DNA of 22,136 nt from assembly GCF_020741395.1 (NCBI RefSeq), contig NZ_DYZA01000090.1:1-22136 (forward strand). The letters run 5' to 3'. The notes beneath the pieces were generated by a model that saw only the letters and a program-made list of their open reading frames with translations, was not told the origin of the DNA and ran no database searches. Source of the stretch: Mailhella massiliensis. Its GTDB lineage: Bacteria; Desulfobacterota; Desulfovibrionia; Desulfovibrionales; Desulfovibrionaceae. Both the position numbers and the translations under genes were made by a program. Shown here piece by piece: positions 15,628 to 21,887 of the stretch; position 1 is the stretch's first letter; each line of letters opens with the position of its first letter.

Positions 15628-16238
15628 AGGGTGTGGAAGGTTCGGGCAAGAGCACGCTTTTGGGGCTTCTTGCTGGAGAATTTGAAAGGCGCGGCGTGCC
15701 TTTTGTGCGCACCCGTGAGCCGGGAGGTTGCGCGCTCGGCGCTCGCATCAGGCCCCTTCTGCTCGATGTTTCGAGCCGTGTGGAGGAGAGGGCGGAACTT
15801 TTTCTTTTTCTGGCCGACAGGGCGCAGCATGTGGCGGAAACCATACGTCCTGCGCTCGCGCGCGGAGAATGGGTTCTGTGCGACCGCTACGCCGATTCCA
15901 CCATCGCCTATCAGGGCTACGGGCGCGGAATGGAGGTGGAGATGCTGCAGCGCCTCAACGATTACGCCACCGGCGGTCTCTGGCCGGACAAGACGCTTCT
16001 TCTTGACCTGCCTGTGGAGACGGGGCTTGAGCGTGCCCTTGCCCGCAACGGCCGCGAGGGCCTGAGCAGAAGTGAAGGGCGCTTTGAAGCCGAGGAGCGG
16101 GCTTTTCATCAGCGCATCCGCGAGGGCTTTCTCGCCCGGGCCCGGCGCTGGCCTGAGCGCTTCTGTGTGCTGGACGCGAGTCTTGCTCCTCAGGAGATTT
16201 TTTCCCGTGCATTGGAAGCCCTGGGCCTCGGCTGCTGA
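15612..16238 (+). CDS. tmk: Thymidylate kinase
   Basis: The 208-residue enzyme phosphorylates dTMP to dTDP for DNA synthesis in the cytoplasm. The P-loop GVEGSGKST is at 7-15, the TREPGG segment at 34-39, the DRYADSTIAYQGYGRG motif from 91, and the LID region RSEGRFEAEE with Arg residues follows. The frame is open upstream to 15441, but the protein family starts at VFVTVEG, so I chose the GTG at 15612-15614, which has AGGAGG about eight bases before it. This start lies inside the end of the YhaM-like gene (16-base overlap). An IS200 remnant begins about 60 bases after its stop; no clear terminator was seen between them. Confidence 0.95.
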   Translation: MFVTVEGVEGSGKSTLLGLLAGEFERRGVPFVRTREPGGCALGARIRPLLLDVSSRVEERAELFLFLADRAQHVAETIRPALARGEWVLCDRYADSTIAYQGYGRGMEVEMLQRLNDYATGGLWPDKTLLLDLPVETGLERALARNGREGLSRSEGRFEAEERAFHQRIREGFLARARRWPERFCVLDASLAPQEIFSRALEALGLGC

Positions 16239-16363
16239 AAAGCCGGCAAGGGCTTGTATGCGGAGGACGTCGTTCCCTGGGGAGAGATGTTTTTTAAGGC
16301 CGAAAACTCCCCGCTAGACGGAGAGTTCCAAAAAGGCGAAGCCCTTAAATAAGTTAAAAAATG

Positions 16364-16419
16364 GGTTCCTTTGAGAGATAGTCAGTTGTCTCGACTCGAG
16401 ATTTATACACAAAGGAACC
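16364..16419 (+). promoter_or_regulatory. IS200 leader hairpin hiding the tnpA ribosome binding site
   Basis: GGTTCCTTTG at 16364-16373 pairs perfectly with CAAAGGAACC at 16410-16419, with an inner GAGATAG/TTGTCTC stem. The right arm contains AAAGGA, the ribosome binding site of the tnpA start at 16425. In IS200 such a hairpin is known to hold down transposase translation. It is intact here although the gene is dead. Confidence 0.75.
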
Positions 16420-16424
16420 TAATA

Positions 16425-16884
16425 ATGAATGACCAGAGTTTAAACCGTACCCGCTGGAACTGCGAGTATCCCATCGTTTTTGCTCCGGAATTCAGACGCG
16501 AGCTGATATACGGCAGGTATCGCAGAACTAGGAGAAATTCTGAGAAAACTGTGTGAGTACAAAGGAATAGAGATAGTGGAAACAAATGCGTGTGTGGACC
16601 GTATCCATATATGCGTCAAGATTCCACCCAAGTATGGCGTGGCGCAGATAATGGGGTATTTGAAAGGGAAGAGTTCCCTGATGATATTCGAGAGTTTTCC
16701 GTATCTGCGTTACAAGTCCGGCAATCGTCGTTTCCGGTGCACCGGTTATGTTGTCGGCGCGGTGGGAGTCAATGAGGCGACCATCATCAAGTATGTGCGG
16801 GAGCAGGAAGAACGAGACAAAATGACCGATCAGTACCGCTTGGTGGAAAGGCCCGTCAGCTCGGTTACGGGCAACAGAAAATAA
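16425..16884 (+). pseudogene. tnpA: IS200 transposase TnpA, frameshifted and missing an HUH histidine
   Basis: Two frames join to an IS200-type TnpA of about 153 residues, the normal family length. The first (16425 to about 16530) gives RWNCEYPIVFAPEFRRELIY; the second (16531-16884) starts at GEILRKLCEYKG and runs to the usual end GNRK. A shift of one extra or two missing bases at about 16530 separates them. TnpA normally cuts and joins single-stranded DNA with a His-hydrophobic-His metal site and a Tyr. Here the site reads DRIH instead of DHIH, so one His is lost, while the likely catalytic Tyr in KYVREQE remains. The usual YHIVFAP also reads YPIVFAP. With at least two independent lesions, the gene is decayed rather than a programmed frameshift. 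Confidence 0.85.
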
Positions 16885-16959
16885 CTCTTCGGCAAAAGTC
16901 GAGGCAGAGCCCTTTGAAGGGCAGCCGGGTAACAGACCCGTACGTATAGGGTCAAATCA

Positions 16960-16982
16960 AACCGCCCCTTGAAGGGGCGGTT
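16960..16982 (+). repeat. IS200 right-end hairpin
   Basis: AACCGCCCCTT and AAGGGGCGGTT form an almost uninterrupted 11-bp inverted repeat around one central base, followed by CTGAC. Subterminal hairpins of this kind are recognised by TnpA at IS200/IS605 ends. It could also stop transcription reading out of the element. Confidence 0.7.
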
Positions 16983-17140
16983 CTGACTTTGATGCCGTAT
17001 TCCGGCGATGGGAAATCCATCTTTCATGATGCTATGCAATCGAGGCGGGAACGGCCGCGGGCTCCGGGCGACTCATGCCTGGGCGTTGCGGTAGCCGTAT
17101 CATGCCCTGAACTGGCGTTGACCCCGCCAAGCCTGCATAA

Positions 17141-17326
17141 TTACCTGCCGTTGCCGGAGCACGAGCGGAAGCGGTATCTTCTTTTCCGTCCTGGACCTTC
17201 CTCCCGTCCGTACCGACCTCCTTCACTCTGCCTGCGGCCGCAGTCCATGCCTTGGCCGCAATCGGTATTTCCTCTTTCCCGGTTGGTTCCGAAACCTGTC
17301 TGCCGCCTTTTCATCATCCGTTGCAT
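17141..17326 (-). CDS. Small Arg/Gly-rich protein of unknown function, candidate gene
   Basis: The ORF encodes 61 residues, very basic and rich in Arg and Gly, with Cys at 23, 29 and 56 (TDCGQGMDCG, RSCSG). I do not recognise the family with certainty. Composition recalls the short Gly/Arg-rich proteins (DUF5320-like) often found beside DUF134 regulators, but no aligned motif is clear. Support for a real gene: a very strong GAGGAGG ribosome binding site 5 bases before ATG, and the same AT-rich palindrome just upstream as in front of DUF134. It lies 77 bases past the HMA2 gene on the same strand. The IS200 remnant lies about 155 bases past its stop, so downstream genes may have been lost or displaced. 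It might be a truncated remnant. Confidence 0.42.
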   Translation of the reverse strand: MQRMMKRRQTGFGTNRERGNTDCGQGMDCGRRQSEGGRYGREEGPGRKRRYRFRSCSGNGR

Positions 17327-17345
17327 GGGGTCCTCCTCTTTTTTT

Positions 17346-17359
17346 TGAAATATATTTCA
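17346..17359. promoter_or_regulatory. AT-rich palindrome, second copy of the DUF134 operator
   Basis: TGAAATATATTTCA is a perfect 14-base palindrome placed 10 bases upstream of the small ORF's ribosome binding site. Read on the minus strand, the 20 bases from 17365 down to 17346 (TTATTATGAAATATATTTCA) are identical to plus-strand 18361-18380 in front of DUF134. Two exact copies about 1 kb apart in a GC-rich genome point to a shared regulator. Confidence 0.65.
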
Positions 17360-17403
17360 TAATAAGAGCCGGATAAAGGCCGGTAGTATCCAGCCGTTTG
17401 CGG

Positions 17404-17946
17404 TCAGTAGGCAGTCAGAAAGGCCCCGAGAGGCAGCGCTGCATCTAGAAAGGCTTCCCTGCTCATCTGGGGGTCGTAGCAAAGCAGGGCCGAACCAGTA
17501 GCGGCGTTGAACCGTATGCTTTTCCATGGGCCGCTCTTCGCCAGGGCGTCTGTGAGGGGGGAATGGAGGGATGCGTCCCTGAAGGCTTTGTGGCGCAGGC
17601 GCACGCGTCCGTCAGTAAAGCTGACTATATGGCGCATAAGCGCGGCGCGGGCTTCTTCCCTTGCTGCTGCGGAGTCCTGCCTTTCCTGTGGGCCGTTTTG
17701 GCCCGTCATGCCTTTTTCGAATAAGGAGAGCGCCGGGGTACCGGAGGACTGCCTTTTGCCTTCATGGGGGTCTTTCAGAAGAAAATCGAGGGCTTCTTCC
17801 GTCAGGGAAGCTCCCTTTTTTCCGCCCATGCCTTTCCCTCTGCCTCTCATGTTTTTGCCTGCCGAGGCAAAAGCGGAGCCTGTGCTTTTCATACTCAATC
17901 CCCTGCCCAGCAGCTTCAGAATCCCTATGGTGATGTTGCCCGTCAT
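17404..17946 (-). CDS. HMA2-like domain protein
   Basis: From the ATG at 17944-17946 the protein has 180 residues. The N-terminal half is basic and Gly/Lys-rich, has no recognisable fold and is probably disordered. Residues 105-175 resemble the HMA2 domain, a relative of heavy-metal-associated ferredoxin-like folds: VSFTDGRVRLRHKAF, then FNAATGSALLCYDP and a closing helix. The metal-binding CxxC of true HMA domains is absent, with a single Cys at 156, so metal binding is doubtful. The ATG overlaps the DUF134 stop (ATGA), with AGGAGG just before it, so the two are translationally coupled. I therefore did not use the longer frame open to 18042. Function unknown; the context suggests metal or redox-cofactor handling. 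Confidence 0.7.
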   Translation of the reverse strand: MTGNITIGILKLLGRGLSMKSTGSAFASAGKNMRGRGKGMGGKKGASLTEEALDFLLKDPHEGKRQSSGTPALSLFEKGMTGQNGPQERQDSAAAREEARAALMRHIVSFTDGRVRLRHKAFRDASLHSPLTDALAKSGPWKSIRFNAATGSALLCYDPQMSREAFLDAALPLGAFLTAY

Positions 17947-18344
17947 ATGTCCTCCTTGGGGAGAGCTTTGCCGCGGCATCGTCCCATGCGTCCTACCCCC
18001 CGGCCCCGACAGGTATGTTCGCTGTGTCCTCGGCCCCGGCATTCTCGTCCCGGGACGACGCTCAGCCGTACATTGCCGCCTTCACAGAGGAGAGGAAGAC
18101 CGTCGCGCAGAGCTGTGGCCACGCGTCGTCGGGCTTCCCCCAGAAGGCGGCAGAGTGTGGGAGCGGATATGCCCATGGCTTTTGCAGCCTCTTCCTGAGG
18201 GAGGCCCTCGGCATCCACCAGGCGCATGGATTCAAGCATGTCGAGGCTCAATGTCATTTCCGTCATGCCGGCCATGCCTCCTTCTGGAAGAAAACGTGTC
18301 CACGCGGGCTTGTGGGTGATGATGCGTATTTTCTGTGGGCGCAT
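17943..18344 (-). CDS. DUF134 family DNA-binding protein
   Basis: The 133-residue protein shows the DUF134 pattern: basic N-terminus with RPQKIRII, LSLDMLESMRLVDAEGLPQEEAAKAMGIS and a sigma-70 region 4-like helix-turn-helix at about 46-75 (TLCRLLGEARRRVATALRDG). The C-terminal tail is rich in Cys, His, Arg and Gly (C102, H107, H110, C112, C123) and could bind a metal or Fe-S cluster. DUF134 proteins are predicted regulators often next to dinitrogenase-cofactor (NifX-like) and Mrp genes; none is present here. A consensus-like promoter and a palindromic operator lie directly upstream, so autoregulation is likely. The stop codon overlaps the start of the HMA2 gene by four bases (ATGA). Confidence 0.87.
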   Translation of the reverse strand: MRPQKIRIITHKPAWTRFLPEGGMAGMTEMTLSLDMLESMRLVDAEGLPQEEAAKAMGISAPTLCRLLGEARRRVATALRDGLPLLCEGGNVRLSVVPGRECRGRGHSEHTCRGRGVGRMGRCRGKALPKEDI

Positions 18345-18364
18345 GTTCCTTCCCGTGTTTTTAT

Positions 18365-18382
18365 TATGAAATATATTTCATA
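18365..18382. promoter_or_regulatory. 18-base palindromic operator before DUF134
   Basis: TATGAAATATATTTCATA is a perfect 18-base palindrome in the DUF134 5' region. It overlaps the last two bases of the predicted -10 box and extends over the likely transcription start, the usual place for a repressor site. A second copy lies at 17346-17359. Confidence 0.7.
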
Positions 18383-18409
18383 TATAGAATGCTTCTCTGT
18401 ACATGTCAA
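18381..18409 (-). promoter_or_regulatory. Sigma-70-type promoter of DUF134-HMA2
   Basis: On the minus strand TTGACA (18409-18404) is followed after exactly 17 bases by TATATA (18386-18381). The -35 box is a perfect consensus match. The -10 box is 36 bases upstream of the DUF134 ATG, and the palindromic operator begins within it. Confidence 0.8.
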
Positions 18410-18536
18410 GGGCATCGCGGAAATAAGGGGCAAGGCATAGGAATGTCGCGTACCGTCTCTCGTTCTCGAGCCATGGAGATTCAAGCTCTGCAAAGATCGG
18501 GGCTGGCTTTTGCCGTCGAGATTCCGGGGGGGGGGT

Positions 18537-18570
18537 AAAAAAGCGCCGGAGAAAGTTTCACCGGCGCTTT
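18537..18570 (-). terminator. Rho-independent terminator of the amidohydrolase gene
   Basis: On the minus strand AAAGCGCCGG pairs with CCGGCGCTTT (10 bp, 11-base loop) and the T-run extends to TTTTTT. It starts about 25 bases after the stop codon. A run of ten G (plus strand, 18526-18535) follows directly. Confidence 0.88.
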
Positions 18571-18595
18571 GGGAGAGGATACGAAGAGGAAAGGC

Positions 18596-19444
18596 TTAAA
18601 CGAGCTTCATACCGAGCAGCTTTTCTGCATTCTTATAGAAGAATTTTTCCTTGTGCTCGGGGGAGAAGTTGAAGCGTTCCAAGTCCTGTATGGCCTGCTT
18701 CATGTTGTAGCAGGGCCAGGCGGAACCGTAGAGGATGCGTTCACCGTCGAGCCATTTCATGGCGTCGCCGAACATCTGGTTGCCGGGAGCCGTGGGGTTC
18801 AGCATGTAGATATCGGGCAGAAGCCACACGTTCTTGTTGGTAATGGCTACCTGGAAGATCATGGGTATCCAGGGGTAACAGCCGTGTGCCACCACGATCT
18901 GAAGGTTCGGGAAATCGTTGGCTACATGCTGCACAGTGGCGGGATCGGAATATTCCAGTGTCCCCTGGAAGAAGCTCAGGGTAAGCACCATGGGAATACC
19001 GGCCTTTTCGCAGCGGGCGTAGAGGGGGTAGAGCACGTTGGCGTCGGCCTTGCGGGGAGGAATGGCGTAGGCGGGTTCCATGGCTACGCCCTTGATGCCG
19101 CCTTCAAGGCAGCGCTCCAGCTCGTCCATGGTTGCGGATACGCCGTGGGTGATATCCAGGCTGCCGAAGGGGATGATCTTGCCGGGAAATTCCCTGGCCA
19201 TGGCGAGGATATCGTCGTTGGGCACGGAAGCCGCGTCGTTGGGAACCTGACGGCCGATGATGACGCCTGCGGAAATGCCGGCTTCTTCCATTTCCTTCCA
19301 GAACAGGTCGAGGTCTTTTTTTTCTGCGGCTTCGCTGGGAATACCGTGATACTTCTGGGGGGCGGCCTCATTGCAGACGGGGCTGAAGATGCCGAGGTTC
19401 TTGAAACCCTTGTAGGGAGGGCGGAGCCGGAAGTCGAAGATCAT
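18596..19444 (-). CDS. Amidohydrolase-fold (COG2159-like) protein with degraded metal site
   Basis: The 282-residue protein has the TIM-barrel layout of the amidohydrolase 2 family (PF04909): a short N-terminal strand, LDLFWKEMEEAGISAGVIIG, GIKGVAMEPAY, the LQIVVAHGCYPW strand with H187 and the end segment RILYGSAWPCY before a final NAEKLLG helix. The usual metal ligands are largely missing. The N-terminal HxH is replaced by DFRLR, there is no His in the barrel strand VLTLSFF, and the usual GSDxP Asp reads SAWP. It may be a hydrolase or decarboxylase relative working without the standard metal, or a binding protein. The start has GGAG six bases before ATG. A terminator-like hairpin lies directly upstream, and DUF4125 is the preceding gene on the same strand. 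Confidence 0.8.
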   Translation of the reverse strand: MIFDFRLRPPYKGFKNLGIFSPVCNEAAPQKYHGIPSEAAEKKDLDLFWKEMEEAGISAGVIIGRQVPNDAASVPNDDILAMAREFPGKIIPFGSLDITHGVSATMDELERCLEGGIKGVAMEPAYAIPPRKADANVLYPLYARCEKAGIPMVLTLSFFQGTLEYSDPATVQHVANDFPNLQIVVAHGCYPWIPMIFQVAITNKNVWLLPDIYMLNPTAPGNQMFGDAMKWLDGERILYGSAWPCYNMKQAIQDLERFNFSPEHKEKFFYKNAEKLLGMKLV

Positions 19445-19458
19445 GATACACTCCGATG

Positions 19459-19479
19459 GAAAAGGGCCGAGCCCTTTTC
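19459..19479 (-). terminator. Perfect hairpin abutting the amidohydrolase ribosome binding site
   Basis: GAAAAGGGC and GCCCTTTTC pair perfectly around a 3-base loop, with A-run and T-run arms like a compact bidirectional terminator. It is only 14 bases from the amidohydrolase ATG, so any promoter must lie upstream of it. It may stop the DUF4125 transcript partly, or act as an attenuator. Confidence 0.6.
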
Positions 19480-19580
19480 TTTGATAAAAGAAGCGCGGTT
19501 GTCACGGCACGGCGCGGAACCTTTCCGCCCATGTCTGTTCCTCCTGCGCCGCGCGACGCAAGCGGAACCCTGCTCAAGAT

Positions 19581-20135
19581 TCACTGACGGGCGGCCAGCT
19601 TTTTTTCATAGGCTTCCAAGGAGACTTCGCCCAGTTTCCGCCACAGGTTGTCGTAGCGTTCCACGGCGGTGTTGCGGCCTTCCTGTACGGCGCGCCTCAT
19701 TTCTTCGGCGTACAGAGTGAGGGTACGGTCGGAAAGCGTTTCCAGTTCGCAGCGGAAGTAACGGCGGAACATGCTGTCGCAGTTTACATTGATGGCATGG
19801 GGATAGCGGCGGGCAGCTTCCTGGAGGAAGTGTATTTCCATGTCGGTGATTTCATCCAGCAGGGGACTTGTGGAAAGCGGGGGCAGGCGGTCGTCCATGC
19901 GGGCGTATTTTTCAATCATGAAGTTGCGGCCGGCTACGGCAGCTTCTTCCAGGTCGTTCAGATAGGACTCCAGCGTGGCGATATCGTGGGTACAGTGGTT
20001 CATCCAGCGCATGACGCGGAAGGAATTCGGCCGCGTCTGACAGACGCTGGTACCGCCCTCATTGGGCGTGGACAGGAACATGTCGAGCTCGCGTTCGACG
20101 ATTTTTTCGATCAGGCGTTCCTTTTCTTCATTCAT
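19581..20135 (-). CDS. DUF4125 family protein
   Basis: The 184-residue, mostly helical protein matches DUF4125: IEKIVERELDMF at 9-20, NEGGTSVCQTRPNSFRVMRW at 25-44, then ESYLNDLEEAAVAGRNFMIEKYARM at 56-80. These conserved segments have no assigned chemistry. No signal peptide or membrane segment is visible. It starts 10 bases after the TPR gene's stop, with GAGGAG overlapping that stop, so it belongs to the same transcript as DUF4037 and the TPR gene. DUF4037, TPR and DUF4125 segments tend to occur together, to my knowledge, which suggests a shared but undefined role. Confidence 0.8.
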   Translation of the reverse strand: MNEEKERLIEKIVERELDMFLSTPNEGGTSVCQTRPNSFRVMRWMNHCTHDIATLESYLNDLEEAAVAGRNFMIEKYARMDDRLPPLSTSPLLDEITDMEIHFLQEAARRYPHAINVNCDSMFRRYFRCELETLSDRTLTLYAEEMRRAVQEGRNTAVERYDNLWRKLGEVSLEAYEKKLAARQ

Positions 20136-20145
20136 GGCAGACTCC

Positions 20146-20943
20146 TCAGATACGGGGCTTTTCCTGGGAAAGAGCCCTCTTGCAGATGTTCAGGTTGTAG
20201 CGGTACCCCTCAATGTCCTGACCTTCGGTATGGCCGCATCGGGCGTAGCAGGCAAGGGCTTCCTCCAACATGTCTGCAGCTTCCTTCCAGTGACTGGCGG
20301 CGGCCAGGGCTGTGCCCAGGTTACCCATGGAAAAGGCGGTTTCCGGGTGATCTCCCAGAAGCTTGCGCCGTATGGCGAGCGCCGCGCGATGATGGGCCAC
20401 GCCCTCTTCGCTGCGGCCTGCTTCTTCATAAATACGTCCGAGATTATTCAGGCATGTGGAAATTTCAAGACTTTCCGGGCCGCGCTCTTTTTCCCACAGC
20501 GCTTTGGCCTGAAGGTTGAGAGCCTCCGCCCTGTCCAGATTGCGGGCCATGTATTCCCCGAAGGAAAGGGCGAAAAGGGAGGGAGCCATGCGCGGGTCAT
20601 CTGCGGGAAGATAGCGGCGCAGAAGTTCCAGAGCCCTGCGTCCCGTCTCCACGCTCCGGGCAACGTCATGGCAGGCCAGCTCCGCGCGGGCAAGCGCCGT
20701 CACGGCCAGGGCAAGGCTCGCCCCGGGACTTTCTTCCAGCAGGCGGCAGGCACGGGAAAATTCTTCGCGTGCTTCTTCACTTCTGTCCTGATGGAAGAGG
20801 GCGAGGCCCAGCGCGTAGCGCAGGCCGCCTTCCTCGGCTGCGGGCAGGGCGGGATATTCCTTGAGAAGCTCCCTGAGCGCAGGCTCAGCCTGCGCATCGG
20901 GGAGGCTTTTTGCCATGTTGAAGGCGTTGCGGAAGCGTTCCAT
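20146..20943 (-). CDS. Tetratricopeptide repeat protein
   Basis: From the ATG at 20941-20943 the protein has 265 residues, almost all helical repeats of TPR type. Clear repeat pieces are GLRYALGLALFHQDRSEEAREEF, LNNLGRIYEEAGRSEEGVAHH, SMGNLGTALAAASHWKEAADM and a last one with EALACYARCGHTEG. It lacks a signal peptide. The frame is open further upstream to 21018, but that part overlaps DUF4037 in another frame. The chosen start shares one base with the DUF4037 stop (TGATG) and has GGAGG just upstream, indicating translational coupling. It probably serves as a protein-protein adaptor linking the DUF4037 and DUF4125 partners (inference). Confidence 0.85.
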   Translation of the reverse strand: MERFRNAFNMAKSLPDAQAEPALRELLKEYPALPAAEEGGLRYALGLALFHQDRSEEAREEFSRACRLLEESPGASLALAVTALARAELACHDVARSVETGRRALELLRRYLPADDPRMAPSLFALSFGEYMARNLDRAEALNLQAKALWEKERGPESLEISTCLNNLGRIYEEAGRSEEGVAHHRAALAIRRKLLGDHPETAFSMGNLGTALAAASHWKEAADMLEEALACYARCGHTEGQDIEGYRYNLNICKRALSQEKPRI

Positions 20944-21887
20944 CAGTCCTCCATCACGTTGCGGCGGCGAAGTTCCGGCTCCCGGATGCCCATCTGCACC
21001 ACAGGTCCGGCGGCCCACAGCCAGTTGCCCTGATTGGGGCAGAGCCCCTGGACTTCCAGTTCCTTTGCCGTCAGGGCGCAGAGTTCTTCAATGGCCTGTA
21101 CGGCGGCTACGCCCTGATCCTCGTGGCTCCATTGTGCCTGCGAAAGGACGCGCAGGGTTTTTACGGTGTTTCTGCCGAGCACGGGCAGGCTTTCCGCCGC
21201 CCGGCCCGCCCATTTGTAGAAGGGCATATAGCGGCGGCTGAGCAGAAAGGCCATGGACAGGGCCGCTTCGGAAAAACGGGCCGCAGCCAGCATGGCCGCC
21301 ACGAAATCGCCGCGCTGGAGACAGCGGGGCAGATTGTATTGCCCTGCCTGGGCCATGATCATGCAGCGTGAGGCTATTTTCTTTCGTCGTACGTCTTCGG
21401 GGTAATGCTTGAGAAGTTCTTCTCGAATAGCGGAAAACTCGCCTCCCTCATCCATGAATACGGCGCCGTTGGTACAGGAGCAGAGGTGATATTCGGGAAT
21501 GGAGAGCCATTCCTTCCAGGTGCCCGGCACATGGTCCATGCCGAGAAAGCGCCGGTAGAAAGCCTTGACGGGCAGGGGGCCCACGCGGCCCATGCGTTTT
21601 TCGGCGCTCAGGCGGGTAGGATAACCTTCAAATACGGAAGGCAGGGCGGAAAGCGCGTGCTCTATGCGGTCAAGTTCCGAGTGAAGCAGCTCATCGTTCA
21701 CCCACAGGCAGAATGCCGGTCCCCAGTCGTGATCGCGGGAAATACCGTCGTCCAACCCGAGACATTCCGAACCTTCTCCCACAAGCCCTGCTGCAGAACG
21801 AGCCATGATATCGGGGATGTGTTCTTTAAGCAGCGGAAGGGCGGACTCAAAAAAACGCCGGGAGAGTGCGAGACCTTGGAGTGACAT
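20943..21887 (-). CDS. DUF4037 family nucleotidyltransferase-like protein
   Basis: The 314-residue protein carries the DUF4037 signature GEGSECLGLDDGISRDHDWG at 37-56. This looks like a nucleotidyltransferase-fold G-S motif followed by acidic residues (D46, D47, D52, D54). Later segments, including KRMGRVGPLPVKAFYRRFLG and the all-helical second half, fit the family. The substrate is unknown. The frame is open to a TTG at 21932, but I chose the ATG at 21885-21887 because GAGG lies 5 bases before it and the protein is normally begun there. It is the first gene of the minus-strand run DUF4037-TPR-DUF4125-amidohydrolase. Confidence 0.84.
   Translation of the reverse strand: MSLQGLALSRRFFESALPLLKEHIPDIMARSAAGLVGEGSECLGLDDGISRDHDWGPAFCLWVNDELLHSELDRIEHALSALPSVFEGYPTRLSAEKRMGRVGPLPVKAFYRRFLGMDHVPGTWKEWLSIPEYHLCSCTNGAVFMDEGGEFSAIREELLKHYPEDVRRKKIASRCMIMAQAGQYNLPRCLQRGDFVAAMLAAARFSEAALSMAFLLSRRYMPFYKWAGRAAESLPVLGRNTVKTLRVLSQAQWSHEDQGVAAVQAIEELCALTAKELEVQGLCPNQGNWLWAAGPVVQMGIREPELRRRNVMED

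Larger units (their letters stand above)
16300..16985 (+). mobile_element. Degenerate IS200-type insertion sequence
   Basis: The segment has the layout of an IS200 element: a left-end hairpin (AACTCCCCG at 16305-16313 with CGGAGAGTT at 16319-16327, one mismatch), a translation-blocking hairpin before tnpA, a single Y1/HUH transposase gene on the plus strand, and a right-end hairpin at 16960-16982. There are no terminal inverted repeats or target duplications, as expected for this family. The transposase is broken, so the element cannot move by itself. The exact ends are estimated from the hairpins and may be off by about 20 bases each side. Confidence 0.75.

Noticed and set aside
16425..16884. 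Programmed frameshift in the transposase
   Set aside because: IS200 TnpA is normally made from one frame, no slippery run is present at 16530, and a metal-binding His is also lost.
16989..17348. Plus-strand frame of 119 codons
   Set aside because: Low-complexity Pro/Arg/Ser sequence without ribosome binding site; the opposite strand has the better candidate.
19581..21887. DUF4037/DUF4125 as an MNT-HEPN toxin-antitoxin pair
   Set aside because: DUF4037 has a nucleotidyltransferase-like signature, but DUF4125 shows no convincing HEPN Rx4-6H motif in family-conserved sequence, and both proteins are larger than typical for such pairs.
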